A stretch of DNA of 7,650 bases from an uncultured Fimbriimonadales bacterium (GCA_937925775.1 CALAMM010000127.1:1-7650); one strand, 5' to 3'; shown: positions 1-6,722, counted from the stretch's first letter. Numbers and translations: made by a program. The notes: generated from the sequence alone by a model not told the origin.

Positions 1-2
1 CC

Positions 3-971
3 AGTGACCCGCGCCGTAGCCTGAGCTTCTTTGAGGCGGCGCAACGGGGCGTAATCCGCGGCGTGCTATACTACTGGGACGAGTTTGCAGGCGAATACAA
101 GTTCACTTCAGACCCGAACACGCCACTGCTGCCCCACAGAGGCTACTGGATTAAGTGCGCCGAGGATGTCGAGTTTGTCTATCCGCCTGTATTCTTGCCT
201 GGCACAGGCTTCGGCGGTATCATTACCCGTTCCACCAGTGAACTGGGGAACCGCCCTAACGACTGGCGATTGCAGATTGTCGCCCGCACCAGCCGCGGCG
301 TGGATACCCAGAACTTCATCGGCATCAGCGGCATTCGCAGCGCAGGCGACATCGAAGAGCCGCCCACGCCGCTGCCCGAACGCCCTGTCAACCTAACCAT
401 TCTGAAGTCGGGCACAGGGACGCCACTGATGCAGGAAATCCGCCCCCTTGCGAACCGACAGCAGTTTGACCTGCTGGTGGAAGCTGCGCCCGGCGAGGAG
501 GTGACGCTGACCTTCCCGAACCTGAACACCGTGCCGCAGGGCTACCGCCTGCGCCTGACCGACTTGAACACCGGTCGCACCGTAGACCTGCGCACGACCC
601 CTGAATATCGGTTCGTCTCCACAGGGCGCACGCGCCTGCAGCTCACGGTCGAACGCGCAGCGCGCACGGGCGCACTGATTACTAACCTAAGCGTCAGCAG
701 CGCAGGGCGCGGCGCCAACAGCGTTTCCATCTCCTATGTGCTGGCAGATAACGCGCAAACCACTATCCAGATTCTGGGCGCGGACGGGCGACCTGTGGCG
801 AACCTGCATCGCGGGCGCGCCGCCACGCGCGGCGTGAACACGGTCGCGTGGAATCTCCGCGACGACCAAGGGCGCGCCGTGCCCCCCGGAACCTACCAAG
901 TGCAGGTGGAAGCACGCACGGAAGACGGGCAGGTCGCGCGAGCCACACGCCCGCTCGTGCTGACGCGCTAA
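3..971 (+). CDS. Secreted protein with C-terminal FlgD-like Ig domain (5' partial)
   Basis: The reading frame is open from the first bases of the window, so the true start lies upstream. 322 codons are visible before the TAA at 969-971; the GTG at 63 is an internal valine codon and there is no reason to start there. The first part contains a Tyr-Tyr-Trp-Asp ... Arg-Gly-Tyr-Trp-Ile segment (about residues 21-50), a pattern seen in large secreted proteins of poorly studied diderms. A beta-rich middle follows, with a Pro-rich linker near residue 120. The last 84 residues (nt 717-968) match the FlgD Ig-like fold: a Gly-Ala-Asp-Gly-Arg-Pro-Val turn, Trp-Asn-Leu-Arg-Asp-Asp-Gln-Gly-Arg, then Val-Pro-Pro-Gly-Thr-Tyr. 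In secreted proteins this domain is usually a C-terminal structural module and does not imply a hook-cap role. Function beyond an extracytoplasmic structural role is unknown. It is probably co-oriented with the next two envelope genes. Confidence 0.75.
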   Translation, partial: SDPRRSLSFFEAAQRGVIRGVLYYWDEFAGEYKFTSDPNTPLLPHRGYWIKCAEDVEFVYPPVFLPGTGFGGIITRSTSELGNRPNDWRLQIVARTSRGVDTQNFIGISGIRSAGDIEEPPTPLPERPVNLTILKSGTGTPLMQEIRPLANRQQFDLLVEAAPGEEVTLTFPNLNTVPQGYRLRLTDLNTGRTVDLRTTPEYRFVSTGRTRLQLTVERAARTGALITNLSVSSAGRGANSVSISYVLADNAQTTIQILGADGRPVANLHRGRAATRGVNTVAWNLRDDQGRAVPPGTYQVQVEARTEDGQVARATRPLVLTR

Positions 972-980
972 ACGATACAC

Positions 981-1005
981 GGGCTGGAGCATCGCGCTCC
1001 AGCCC
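981..1005 (+). terminator. Perfect 10-bp hairpin between envelope genes
   Basis: GGGCTGGAGC (981-990) and its exact complement GCTCCAGCCC (996-1005) enclose a 5-nt loop, ATCGC. The hairpin starts 9 nt after the stop of the upstream gene. It is not followed by a T-run (next bases TATTAAGG), so it is not a classical intrinsic terminator. It may be a weak terminator, an RNA 3'-end stabiliser or a processing site within a polycistronic message. The structure is certain from sequence; its role is inferred. Confidence 0.5.
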
Positions 1006-1008
1006 TAT

Positions 1009-1017
1009 TAAGGAGGT
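1009..1017 (+). promoter_or_regulatory. Full-length Shine-Dalgarno for the gene at 1022
   Basis: TAAGGAGGT is complementary to the whole canonical anti-Shine-Dalgarno tail of 16S rRNA, and the GG core ends 5 nt before the GTG at 1022. This fixes the start of the following gene, against the much longer open frame that begins inside the upstream gene. The site lies only 3 nt after the hairpin at 981-1005. Confidence 0.85.
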
Positions 1018-1021
1018 AAAG

Positions 1022-1717
1022 GTGAAAAGTCTTGGCGTGTTAATTGTCGCTTTGCTTCTAAAAACCAGCTTCGCAGCAGACGGCACGCGGGAGCTGGTGC
1101 TGTTCCCCTTCGGACAGGGCGCCGCAGTGCAGCCCACAGAAGAATTCAATGTGGAAGTCGAGGCACTCAACGCGCTCTACGCCCAACTGAAGGAGGTGCC
1201 GAATCTGTATGTGGCGCGTTTTCGCGAGACGAACCCCTCGATACGCCGAGCGATTGAGGAGAACCGAATCCGCCGCGACCGTCTGACGCCCCCGTTTAAT
1301 GAGCGTGAGGCGGACGGCACTTGGCGCGCGGCGCGAGTAGGTGCGCTGCTGGGCGTGGATCTCGCCTTCGCAGGACGCATCGAAGAGTTCAGCTACGACC
1401 CAAACCAGCGCGAGGCGATTGTAACTATCAGCGGCGACCTGATCGATGTGAACACGGGCGAGGTGCTGATTTCAGTCGCAGAAACGGGGCGCGGGCGGCT
1501 CGGCTCCGACCAAGAGGACCCTAATCTCGCGCGCATCGAGGCAGTGGCGCAAGCTACCAAGAAGATTGGGGACGCCATCCGTGCCCGCCTCGCGCCGCCC
1601 GCCGAGCAGCCGACCGCTGCTGAGGAGAAGAAACAGCCCGACCGCAAGCGCGAACGCGCGGTGTTCACCCTCTTTATGCTGGTACTGGGCGCGGTGCTGG
1701 GTGGCTCCCAGTTCTGA
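1022..1717 (+). CDS. Exported protein, possible CsgG/TolB-N-like fold, hydrophobic C-terminal tail
   Basis: 231 residues from a GTG start set by the strong Shine-Dalgarno at 1009-1017. The frame is open back to an ATG at 848, but that would overlap the previous gene and lose the signal peptide. Residues 1-18 (Met-Lys-Ser-Leu-Gly-Val-Leu-Ile-Val...) read as a Sec signal peptide with cleavage after Ser-Phe-Ala. The mature part begins with a strand ending Leu-Phe-Pro-Phe, then helix/strand alternation, a Leu-Gly-Val-Asp-Leu-Ala-Phe-Ala-Gly-Arg-Ile segment and an Asp-Leu-Ile-Asp-Val-Asn-Thr-Gly-Glu-Val segment. This is the general layout of CsgG/TolB-N/FlgT-type periplasmic domains; I see a resemblance, not a diagnostic motif. 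A charged linker (about 201-212, ending Arg-Lys-Arg-Glu-Arg) precedes a 16-residue hydrophobic tail (213-228) and a Ser-Gln-Phe end. It sits 5 nt before the barrel gene, so a partnership at the envelope is plausible. Confidence 0.7.
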   Translation: MKSLGVLIVALLLKTSFAADGTRELVLFPFGQGAAVQPTEEFNVEVEALNALYAQLKEVPNLYVARFRETNPSIRRAIEENRIRRDRLTPPFNEREADGTWRAARVGALLGVDLAFAGRIEEFSYDPNQREAIVTISGDLIDVNTGEVLISVAETGRGRLGSDQEDPNLARIEAVAQATKKIGDAIRARLAPPAEQPTAAEEKKQPDRKRERAVFTLFMLVLGAVLGGSQF

Positions 1718-1722
1718 GTTGG

Positions 1723-3666
1723 ATGCGCACAGGCAGTCGAAACCGCCGATATTGGAGTGGGGCAGGAGGGCTATGGCTCTTCTGCCTCTGTGCTTGCTGG
1801 GCGAACGGCGCGATTCGCCTAACCGCCTACCCCACCGCCGCCGTCGCCGATGGCGCATCGCAAATCCTCATCACCGCCGAAGTGCGCACCGCGCAGGGCA
1901 AACCTGCCTCCGACGGCACACAAATCGCTTTTAGCACAACGCTGGGCACGCTCCGAGAAAGTGTCGTGCCCACCGAAGGCGGCGTCGCCCGCGCAACACT
2001 CATCGCCAGCCAGCTGCCCGGAACTGCGACCATCACGGCGACCGCTATCGGGCTGGGCATCGTGGGCGAAGTGCAGGTGCTGTTCGTAGCCACGCAGGAA
2101 GACCTGCGCCGCGCCACCGACTATGTGCAAATCCTCGGCACCGAGTACCTCGCCTACGCGAACGAACAGCGCATCCTCGCCGCCTCAGGCAAAGAACGCA
2201 CTGCCAGCGTGCGGTTCGGATTCACGCTCATCGAAGCCGATGACCTGCAGCTCGAAGTGGAGAACCTGCGAGTCAAGGCGCGACACGCCCGCTTGAAATA
2301 CGGCTCGGAACAGCACGAGTTCGAAGAACTTAGCTACGAGCTACGCTCCTTACAAGGATACGGAGTACGCCAACACGAGAGCCGATGGGAAGTCGTGCGA
2401 ATCCGCGCGGGCGCGATTGAACCGCTCGACGCCCCCCCGCCCCCAGAACTGTTCCAGTTCGCTGATATTTCCGAATCGGAGCTGGTCATCAAGGCGGCGC
2501 AAATCTGGTTCTATCCGGGGGAACGCATCCAGTTCCATCGAGCGGAGTTCTATGTCGGCGAGGTCAGGTCGCTGAGCCTGCCGCTCTATTCGCAAAGCCT
2601 CTGGGGCACCGGGATTGGGGGCGACACGCTGATTGGCGTGCAGAACGGACAGGTGTATCTGGATGTGCCCTATTATTACACGCTGACTCCGTCCCAAATC
2701 GGGGCGCTGCGGCTGCGCACGGCGCAGGTGGGCGGGCGCACGATGGGCGCCGCGCGGGGAATGTTCATAGACTTGGAACACGAGTATCGGATAGGGCAGG
2801 GGAGGGGAGCGTTTAGCATAACCAATCTCGCGCGGAACGATTGGGGGGCTGTCTGGCGGCACCAGCAACCGCTCACGCCAAACACGCGCTTCACCCTGTG
2901 GCTCGACTCACCAGCGCATCGCGGTGTCTACGGCTCCGCCCAGCTCGCCCACCAGGCGCGGGGCTACTCAATGGGGTTGACCCTGTCGGGTGGCACGCTT
3001 TGGGAAGGCGGCCGCGCCAGCAGTATGCGCTCCGATTTGTTTATTGAGACCACCCCACGCCGCGTCGCCGATATGCCCCTGCGCCAGAGCGTCTCGCTCA
3101 GCCTGACCTCGAACCGCACGCAGAACGCGCTGGGCGTCCAAAACCGAGAAGGGGTGGGCGTGCGAGTGCGCTGGAGCCTGATCCCCCAGACGCTGGGACG
3201 CTCAACAACGCTGATTGGGGGGATGACGGTGGGGCGATTCGTGGGCAACCTGCCAAACGCGGGCTGGAGCATTACGGGATCGCTCGGAATCACGCACGCG
3301 CTGGGAAACAGCGGCGCACTCAGCCTGAACTATGACTACACTCAGGACGCCCTCGCTGCGAACCTGATGGGCAGACATCGCCTCTCAGGTAGTCTCAGCT
3401 GGAGCCTAAGCGACCGCTTCCTCCTCACAGGCTACATGAGCCGCGCACTGGATGCAAACTCGGTCAGCTATGTCGGGGATGCCTCGTGGCGAATCAGCCC
3501 CCTCTGGCGTCTGGGTATCGGCTACACTTGGCAATCATATAATCAGTATGACTTCCGCGACCAGACCTTGACCCTCGCGTACCGCATCGGCTATCGGGAA
3601 GTGGCACTGACTTGGTCTTCATTCACGCGCCGCTGGAGCGTCGACTTGCTCACCGCGTTCTACTGA
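1723..3666 (+). CDS. Outer-membrane LptD/OstA-like beta-barrel with N-terminal invasin-type Ig domain
   Basis: 647 residues. The start is the only ATG that places a signal peptide first: Arg-rich n-region (1-10), hydrophobic core with three Cys (17-26), and probable cleavage near Ala-Asn-Gly-Ala (27-30). There is no good Shine-Dalgarno; the ATG lies 5 nt after the previous stop, so coupling is likely. Residues 31-123 read as a bacterial Ig-like (Big_1/invasin) domain, with a Val-Ala-Asp-Gly motif, a Gly-Thr-Leu turn, Thr-Glu-Gly-Gly-Val-Ala and an ATITATA-type strand. Residues 125-235 resemble an OstA/LptA-like jelly-roll (Ile-Glu-Ala-Asp-Asp-Leu-Gln-Leu-Glu-Val). After a Pro-rich hinge (237-241) come about 380 residues of alternating amphipathic strands, with a Pro-Tyr-Tyr-Tyr segment (316-319) like that in LptD barrels. 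The C-terminus, Ala-Phe-Tyr, suits recognition by the BAM machinery. Known LptD inserts lipopolysaccharide into the outer membrane; whether this protein does is inference. A different OstA-like barrel or surface adhesin is the alternative. Confidence 0.72.
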   Translation: MRTGSRNRRYWSGAGGLWLFCLCACWANGAIRLTAYPTAAVADGASQILITAEVRTAQGKPASDGTQIAFSTTLGTLRESVVPTEGGVARATLIASQLPGTATITATAIGLGIVGEVQVLFVATQEDLRRATDYVQILGTEYLAYANEQRILAASGKERTASVRFGFTLIEADDLQLEVENLRVKARHARLKYGSEQHEFEELSYELRSLQGYGVRQHESRWEVVRIRAGAIEPLDAPPPPELFQFADISESELVIKAAQIWFYPGERIQFHRAEFYVGEVRSLSLPLYSQSLWGTGIGGDTLIGVQNGQVYLDVPYYYTLTPSQIGALRLRTAQVGGRTMGAARGMFIDLEHEYRIGQGRGAFSITNLARNDWGAVWRHQQPLTPNTRFTLWLDSPAHRGVYGSAQLAHQARGYSMGLTLSGGTLWEGGRASSMRSDLFIETTPRRVADMPLRQSVSLSLTSNRTQNALGVQNREGVGVRVRWSLIPQTLGRSTTLIGGMTVGRFVGNLPNAGWSITGSLGITHALGNSGALSLNYDYTQDALAANLMGRHRLSGSLSWSLSDRFLLTGYMSRALDANSVSYVGDASWRISPLWRLGIGYTWQSYNQYDFRDQTLTLAYRIGYREVALTWSSFTRRWSVDLLTAFY

Positions 3667-3708
3667 GGGGTACTCTGGGTCGGAGCGATTCTTCTGGCGT
3701 GGTCGGGT

Positions 3709-4332
3709 TCAGCCTTGCGAACTGTGCCCATACAACGCCGCAGCATAACGCCGTGCTGCGGTCTCAGGGTCCTGTGCTTCCGTGATTCCCGAAATAACGG
3801 CAACGCCCCGCGCTCCTGCTTGGAGGCATTCCGCGACGCGCTCTGGCGTAATTCCCCCAACCGCGATGATGGGAACCGACACCGCCTCTCGCGCCGCGCG
3901 GAGGAGCGCGATGCCTTCAGGCGTTTTGTCGGGGTGGCTCCGCGTGGGGTAGAGAGTGCCTAACAGCAGGTAGTGGCAGCCCTCTGCTTCGGCGCGGAGG
4001 GCGGCTTCGACGCTGTGAACCGACCTGCCCAGCATCATTGGGGCGGATGGGGTGTAAGGCGGCGCAGATTCGGGCAGGTGGAGCGCGTCCGCCTCGCACC
4101 ACTCCGCTAACGCAGGGTAAGGGTTCACGCTCAACAGCGCGTTGGCTCGCCGAGTGAGTTGGCGCAGTTGCAACCCCATATCCAGAGCGAGGCGCGCAGG
4201 GAGATCGCGCACCCGCAGCATCACCCAGTTCACCCCGCCAGCCAGAGCGCGCTCTGCAATCGACAACGCCAGCGCGGCGTCGGTAGCAGGCGTATAGTTC
4301 ACAAGCAGCATCAACACGCGCTCTGGGATCAT
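3709..4332 (-). CDS. TenI/ThiE-family protein (thiamine thiazole branch)
   Basis: 207 residues. The ATG at 4332 overlaps the thiG stop as ATGA, and its Met-Ile-Pro-Glu-Arg start gives the usual family length; the longer open frame upstream is antisense to nothing real and lies out of frame inside thiG. The TIM-barrel signature is clear: Leu-Gly-Arg-Ser-Val-His-Ser (101-107), Leu-Gly-Thr-Leu-Tyr-Pro-Thr (124-130), Pro-Ile-Ile-Ala-Val-Gly-Gly-Ile-Thr (154-162), Gly-Val-Ala-Val-Ile-Ser-Gly-Ile (176-183) and Ala-Ala-Arg-Arg-Tyr (192-196). ThiE joins thiazole phosphate to HMP-pyrophosphate; TenI aromatises the ThiG product. The GRSVHS and AARRY stretches favour TenI, but the TenI catalytic His (His122 in B. 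subtilis) is Thr126 here. ThiE metal and phosphate residues also differ: Pro71, Ala90, Arg42 and His133 sit where Asp93, Asp112, Lys61 and Lys159 are in B. subtilis ThiE (alignment from memory). Family is secure; the reaction is not. Confidence 0.85.
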   Translation of the reverse strand: MIPERVLMLLVNYTPATDAALALSIAERALAGGVNWVMLRVRDLPARLALDMGLQLRQLTRRANALLSVNPYPALAEWCEADALHLPESAPPYTPSAPMMLGRSVHSVEAALRAEAEGCHYLLLGTLYPTRSHPDKTPEGIALLRAAREAVSVPIIAVGGITPERVAECLQAGARGVAVISGITEAQDPETAARRYAAALYGHSSQG

Positions 4333-5105
4333 TCGCGCACGACGCCTTCCAGGGGGCTGGAGGCAGAGGCGTAGGGCAGCTTCGGGATGCGTCCAGCGCG
4401 GTACGCCATTCGCCCTGCCTCCACGCCGCGCTTGAACGCCTCCGCCATCAGCACAGGGTCTTTCGCCTTCGCAATCGCGGTGTTGACCAGCACAGCGTCG
4501 CAGCCGATTTCCATCGCCAGCGCCGCCTCCGACGGCACACCCAGCCCCGCATCCACCACCACAGGCACGCGACACTGCTCCACGATAATCCGTATCGGCT
4601 CCAGCCCCACGGCGAACCCCTGTCCTGTGCCGATCGGCGCAGCGAGCGGCATCACCGTCGCGCACCCCAGCGCTTCCAACCGCTTCGCCAGCTCCGCATC
4701 CGCGGGGATGTAGGGCAGCACCACGAAACCTTCCTCCACCAGCACCTTGCACGCCTCATAAGTGCCGATGGGGTCAGGCAGCAGATACTTCGGGTCGGGC
4801 ACGACCTCCACCTTAATCCAGTCGCTCAGCCCCATCGCGCGCGCCAGCCGCGCCACGCGCACCGCCTCCTCTGCAGTCCGACAGCCTGCCGTGTTGGGCA
4901 AAATCTGGTAGCGGCTCCAATCGAGGTCGTCCAGAATCGAGCGTTTCGGGGCGTCGAGATCGATACGGCGCAAGGCGACCGTGACGATTTCCGCGCCCGA
5001 CGCCTCAATCGCACGACGCATGGTCTCCGCGTCGGGATATTTGCCCGTGCCGACCATCAAACGGGAACGAAACGACTTGCCCGCTATCACCAGTGGATCG
5101 CTCAT
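4329..5105 (-). CDS. thiG: Thiazole synthase ThiG
   Basis: 258 residues, full family length. ThiG condenses 1-deoxy-D-xylulose 5-phosphate, dehydroglycine and ThiS-thiocarboxylate sulfur into the thiazole phosphate moiety of thiamine, in the cytoplasm. Diagnostic segments in order: Gly-Thr-Gly-Lys-Tyr (19-23), Val-Ala-Leu-Arg-Arg (43-47), Leu-Pro-Asn-Thr-Ala-Gly-Cys (69-75), Ile-Lys-Val-Glu with Lys98 as the Schiff-base lysine, Ala-Pro-Ile-Gly-Thr-Gly (156-161), Val-Asp-Ala-Gly-Leu-Gly-Val-Pro-Ser (184-192), Leu-Val-Asn-Thr-Ala-Ile-Ala (206-212) and Glu-Ala-Gly-Arg (229-232). The ATG at 5105 gives the standard N-terminus; there is no strong Shine-Dalgarno, and the gene starts 18 nt after the upstream stop, which suggests cotranscription. 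It overlaps the following TenI/ThiE-family gene by ATGA. The sulfur carrier ThiS and the dehydroglycine-forming enzyme (ThiO or ThiH) are not encoded in this window. Confidence 0.96.
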   Translation of the reverse strand: MSDPLVIAGKSFRSRLMVGTGKYPDAETMRRAIEASGAEIVTVALRRIDLDAPKRSILDDLDWSRYQILPNTAGCRTAEEAVRVARLARAMGLSDWIKVEVVPDPKYLLPDPIGTYEACKVLVEEGFVVLPYIPADAELAKRLEALGCATVMPLAAPIGTGQGFAVGLEPIRIIVEQCRVPVVVDAGLGVPSEAALAMEIGCDAVLVNTAIAKAKDPVLMAEAFKRGVEAGRMAYRAGRIPKLPYASASSPLEGVVRE

Positions 5106-5123
5106 CGCCTGAATTCTACCCGC

Positions 5124-6722
5124 TCAGAACAAGCTCGGCACGGTCGGGTCAATCAGCACATCGAGCAGGACAGGCTCGTTGGCGTGCAGGGCGCGGGGAA
5201 TGGCTTCCTCGAGGGCGTCGGGCGTCGTCAGACGCTCGGCGGGAACCCCCATCCCCCGAGCGATCTGCACCAAGTCTAAGTGGGGCACATCCAACCCCTG
5301 CATGCGCCCCTCGCTGCCGGGGTAAAACGCCGCCGTGAAACTCTTGAGAATGTTGTACGCGCCGTTATTCAGCACGAGGAACAGCACGGAGGCGTTTTCT
5401 TCGCGTGCGCTCCAGAGTGCTTGAATCGAATACATCGCGGAGCCGTCGCCGATGACACAGACCACTGGGCGTTCGGGCTGCGCCATCTTGATGCCGACCG
5501 CAGCGGGCATCGCCCAGCCCAGCCCGCCGCTGGCAGAGGTGTAGTAGTCGTTCGCTGGGCCCAAGCGCACGAACTCGCGCAGGCATAGGCTGGAGGAGAC
5601 CGCCTCGTCTACCAGCACCGCGTTGTCGGGCAGATGGCGCGCGAGGGTATGCAGTACGAAGAACGCGCCCATCTTGCTCCGTGCGCGGGCAGCGTCTGAG
5701 CGGCGACGGGCTTCCTCCACCGCGCGTGAGGGGAGTTTGTAGTCGCGTGGGGGAACCCGCGCAGCCAGCTCGGCGAGCGCAAGCCGAATGTCCCCTACAA
5801 ACGCACGCTCCACAGGCGCACGCGCGGCTTCCACAGGGTCGTCGGTAATCAGCATCGCACGCACGCCCGGCGGCAACATCCCGCCAGGGAAGTAGGGATA
5901 GAGCAGAAACACGGGCGCACCGACGACCAGCACGAAGTCATGCTGGCTGAGCGTCTGCATCAGGCGCGGCGTGGCAGGCAGCAGCATCCCTTCGTACAGC
6001 GGATGGTTCGTGGGGAAGCCCATGCGCGAATTAAGCGGCGCGTGATAGACCGCGCTGCCGAGCTTCTCCGCGAGCGCAACCGCCTCGCCTACCGCGCCCG
6101 CGCCTCCAACGCCCGCACCGTACACCAGCGCGGGTTTCTGCGCCGACGCCAGCGCCTCGATAAGGGGCGTCAACTCTTGGGGCGCGCTCGGCGGATGCAC
6201 CGATTTCACACGCGGCAACTCGGCAGGCGCGTCCCAAAAGTTCATCGGGATGGAGACGAAGACTGGGCCGCGCGGAGGCGTCATCGCCAAGTGATACGCC
6301 TGCTCCAGCGCGTCGGGCACATCCGCCGCATGCTTGACCTCATACGCCCACTTCACCACTGGACGCGCCATCCCCACCAAGTCGCCCGCAAGCAGCGGCT
6401 CGTGAAAGAGGTGGCGTGTATCCTGCTGACCGCAGGTCACAATCAGCGGCGCACGGTTCTTCAGCGCGGTGAACAGCACGCCCATCGCGTTGCCTAACCC
6501 CGGCGCGACATGGAGATTGACAAAGGCAGGCTTACCGCTCGCTTGCGCGTAGCCGTCCGCCATCGCCAACGCGATACTCTCCTGCAACGCCAGCACATAG
6601 CGCACGCCGTCAGGCAAGTTCACCAAAAACGGCAGCTCGGTCGAGCCGGGGTTGCCAAAAATGTACCGAATGTCGCGCGCCCGCATCCACGCAAAAGTTG
6701 CCTCGCGAATGTTCACACGCAC
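5124..6722 (-). CDS. Thiamine-diphosphate-dependent decarboxylase, benzoylformate decarboxylase-like
   Basis: 532 residues, close to the roughly 528 of Pseudomonas putida benzoylformate decarboxylase (BFDC). Start is GTG at 6722; GTG at 6716 is an alternative, and both put the Gly-Asn-Pro-Gly-Ser motif at the expected distance. No clear Shine-Dalgarno. The three ThDP domains are visible: N-terminal PYR domain (about 5-165) with Ser27, catalytic Glu48 in Leu-Gln-Glu and His71 in Asn-Leu-His; middle domain (about 185-320); and C-terminal PP domain with Gly-Asp-Gly-Ser (425-428) ... Asn-Asn (452-453), the Mg-ThDP signature. BFDC-like stretches include Gly-Ala-Pro-Val-Phe (268-272) and Gly-Leu-Asp-Val-Pro (about 480). 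However, the position of BFDC His281 is Tyr275 and that of Ala460 is Ile458, so the substrate is uncertain: a 2-oxo acid decarboxylase or carboligase is likely, benzoylformate not proven. It leads an operon with thiG, which helps make its cofactor. Confidence 0.88.
   Translation of the reverse strand: MRVNIREATFAWMRARDIRYIFGNPGSTELPFLVNLPDGVRYVLALQESIALAMADGYAQASGKPAFVNLHVAPGLGNAMGVLFTALKNRAPLIVTCGQQDTRHLFHEPLLAGDLVGMARPVVKWAYEVKHAADVPDALEQAYHLAMTPPRGPVFVSIPMNFWDAPAELPRVKSVHPPSAPQELTPLIEALASAQKPALVYGAGVGGAGAVGEAVALAEKLGSAVYHAPLNSRMGFPTNHPLYEGMLLPATPRLMQTLSQHDFVLVVGAPVFLLYPYFPGGMLPPGVRAMLITDDPVEAARAPVERAFVGDIRLALAELAARVPPRDYKLPSRAVEEARRRSDAARARSKMGAFFVLHTLARHLPDNAVLVDEAVSSSLCLREFVRLGPANDYYTSASGGLGWAMPAAVGIKMAQPERPVVCVIGDGSAMYSIQALWSAREENASVLFLVLNNGAYNILKSFTAAFYPGSEGRMQGLDVPHLDLVQIARGMGVPAERLTTPDALEEAIPRALHANEPVLLDVLIDPTVPSLF

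Noticed and set aside
848..1021. N-terminal extension of the 231-residue exported protein to an ATG at 848
   Set aside because: The extension overlaps the previous gene by over 100 nt, is Arg/Pro/Ala-rich low-complexity sequence typical of an out-of-frame read of GC-rich DNA, and would bury the signal peptide. The Shine-Dalgarno at 1009-1017 points to the GTG at 1022.
1783..1797. Lipobox in the Cys-rich signal peptide of the barrel protein (Leu-Cys-Ala-Cys)
   Set aside because: A Cys at the -2 position is atypical, and the Ala-Asn-Gly-Ala site just downstream suits ordinary signal peptidase I cleavage, as expected for a barrel protein.
1819..2130. Overlapping minus-strand ORFs of about 100 codons opposite the Ig domain of the barrel gene
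   Set aside because: They are mirror translations of GC-rich repetitive codons with no start context and no recognisable product.
4333..4752. Extension of the TenI/ThiE-family gene to an ATG at 4752
   Set aside because: It lies wholly inside thiG in another frame of the same strand, is a Gly/Arg/Ala-rich shadow translation, and the ATGA overlap at 4329-4332 explains the real start.
5940..6497. 185-codon plus-strand ORF antisense to the decarboxylase-like gene
   Set aside because: Its Arg/His-rich translation has no recognisable fold and is the complement of a well-supported coding region.
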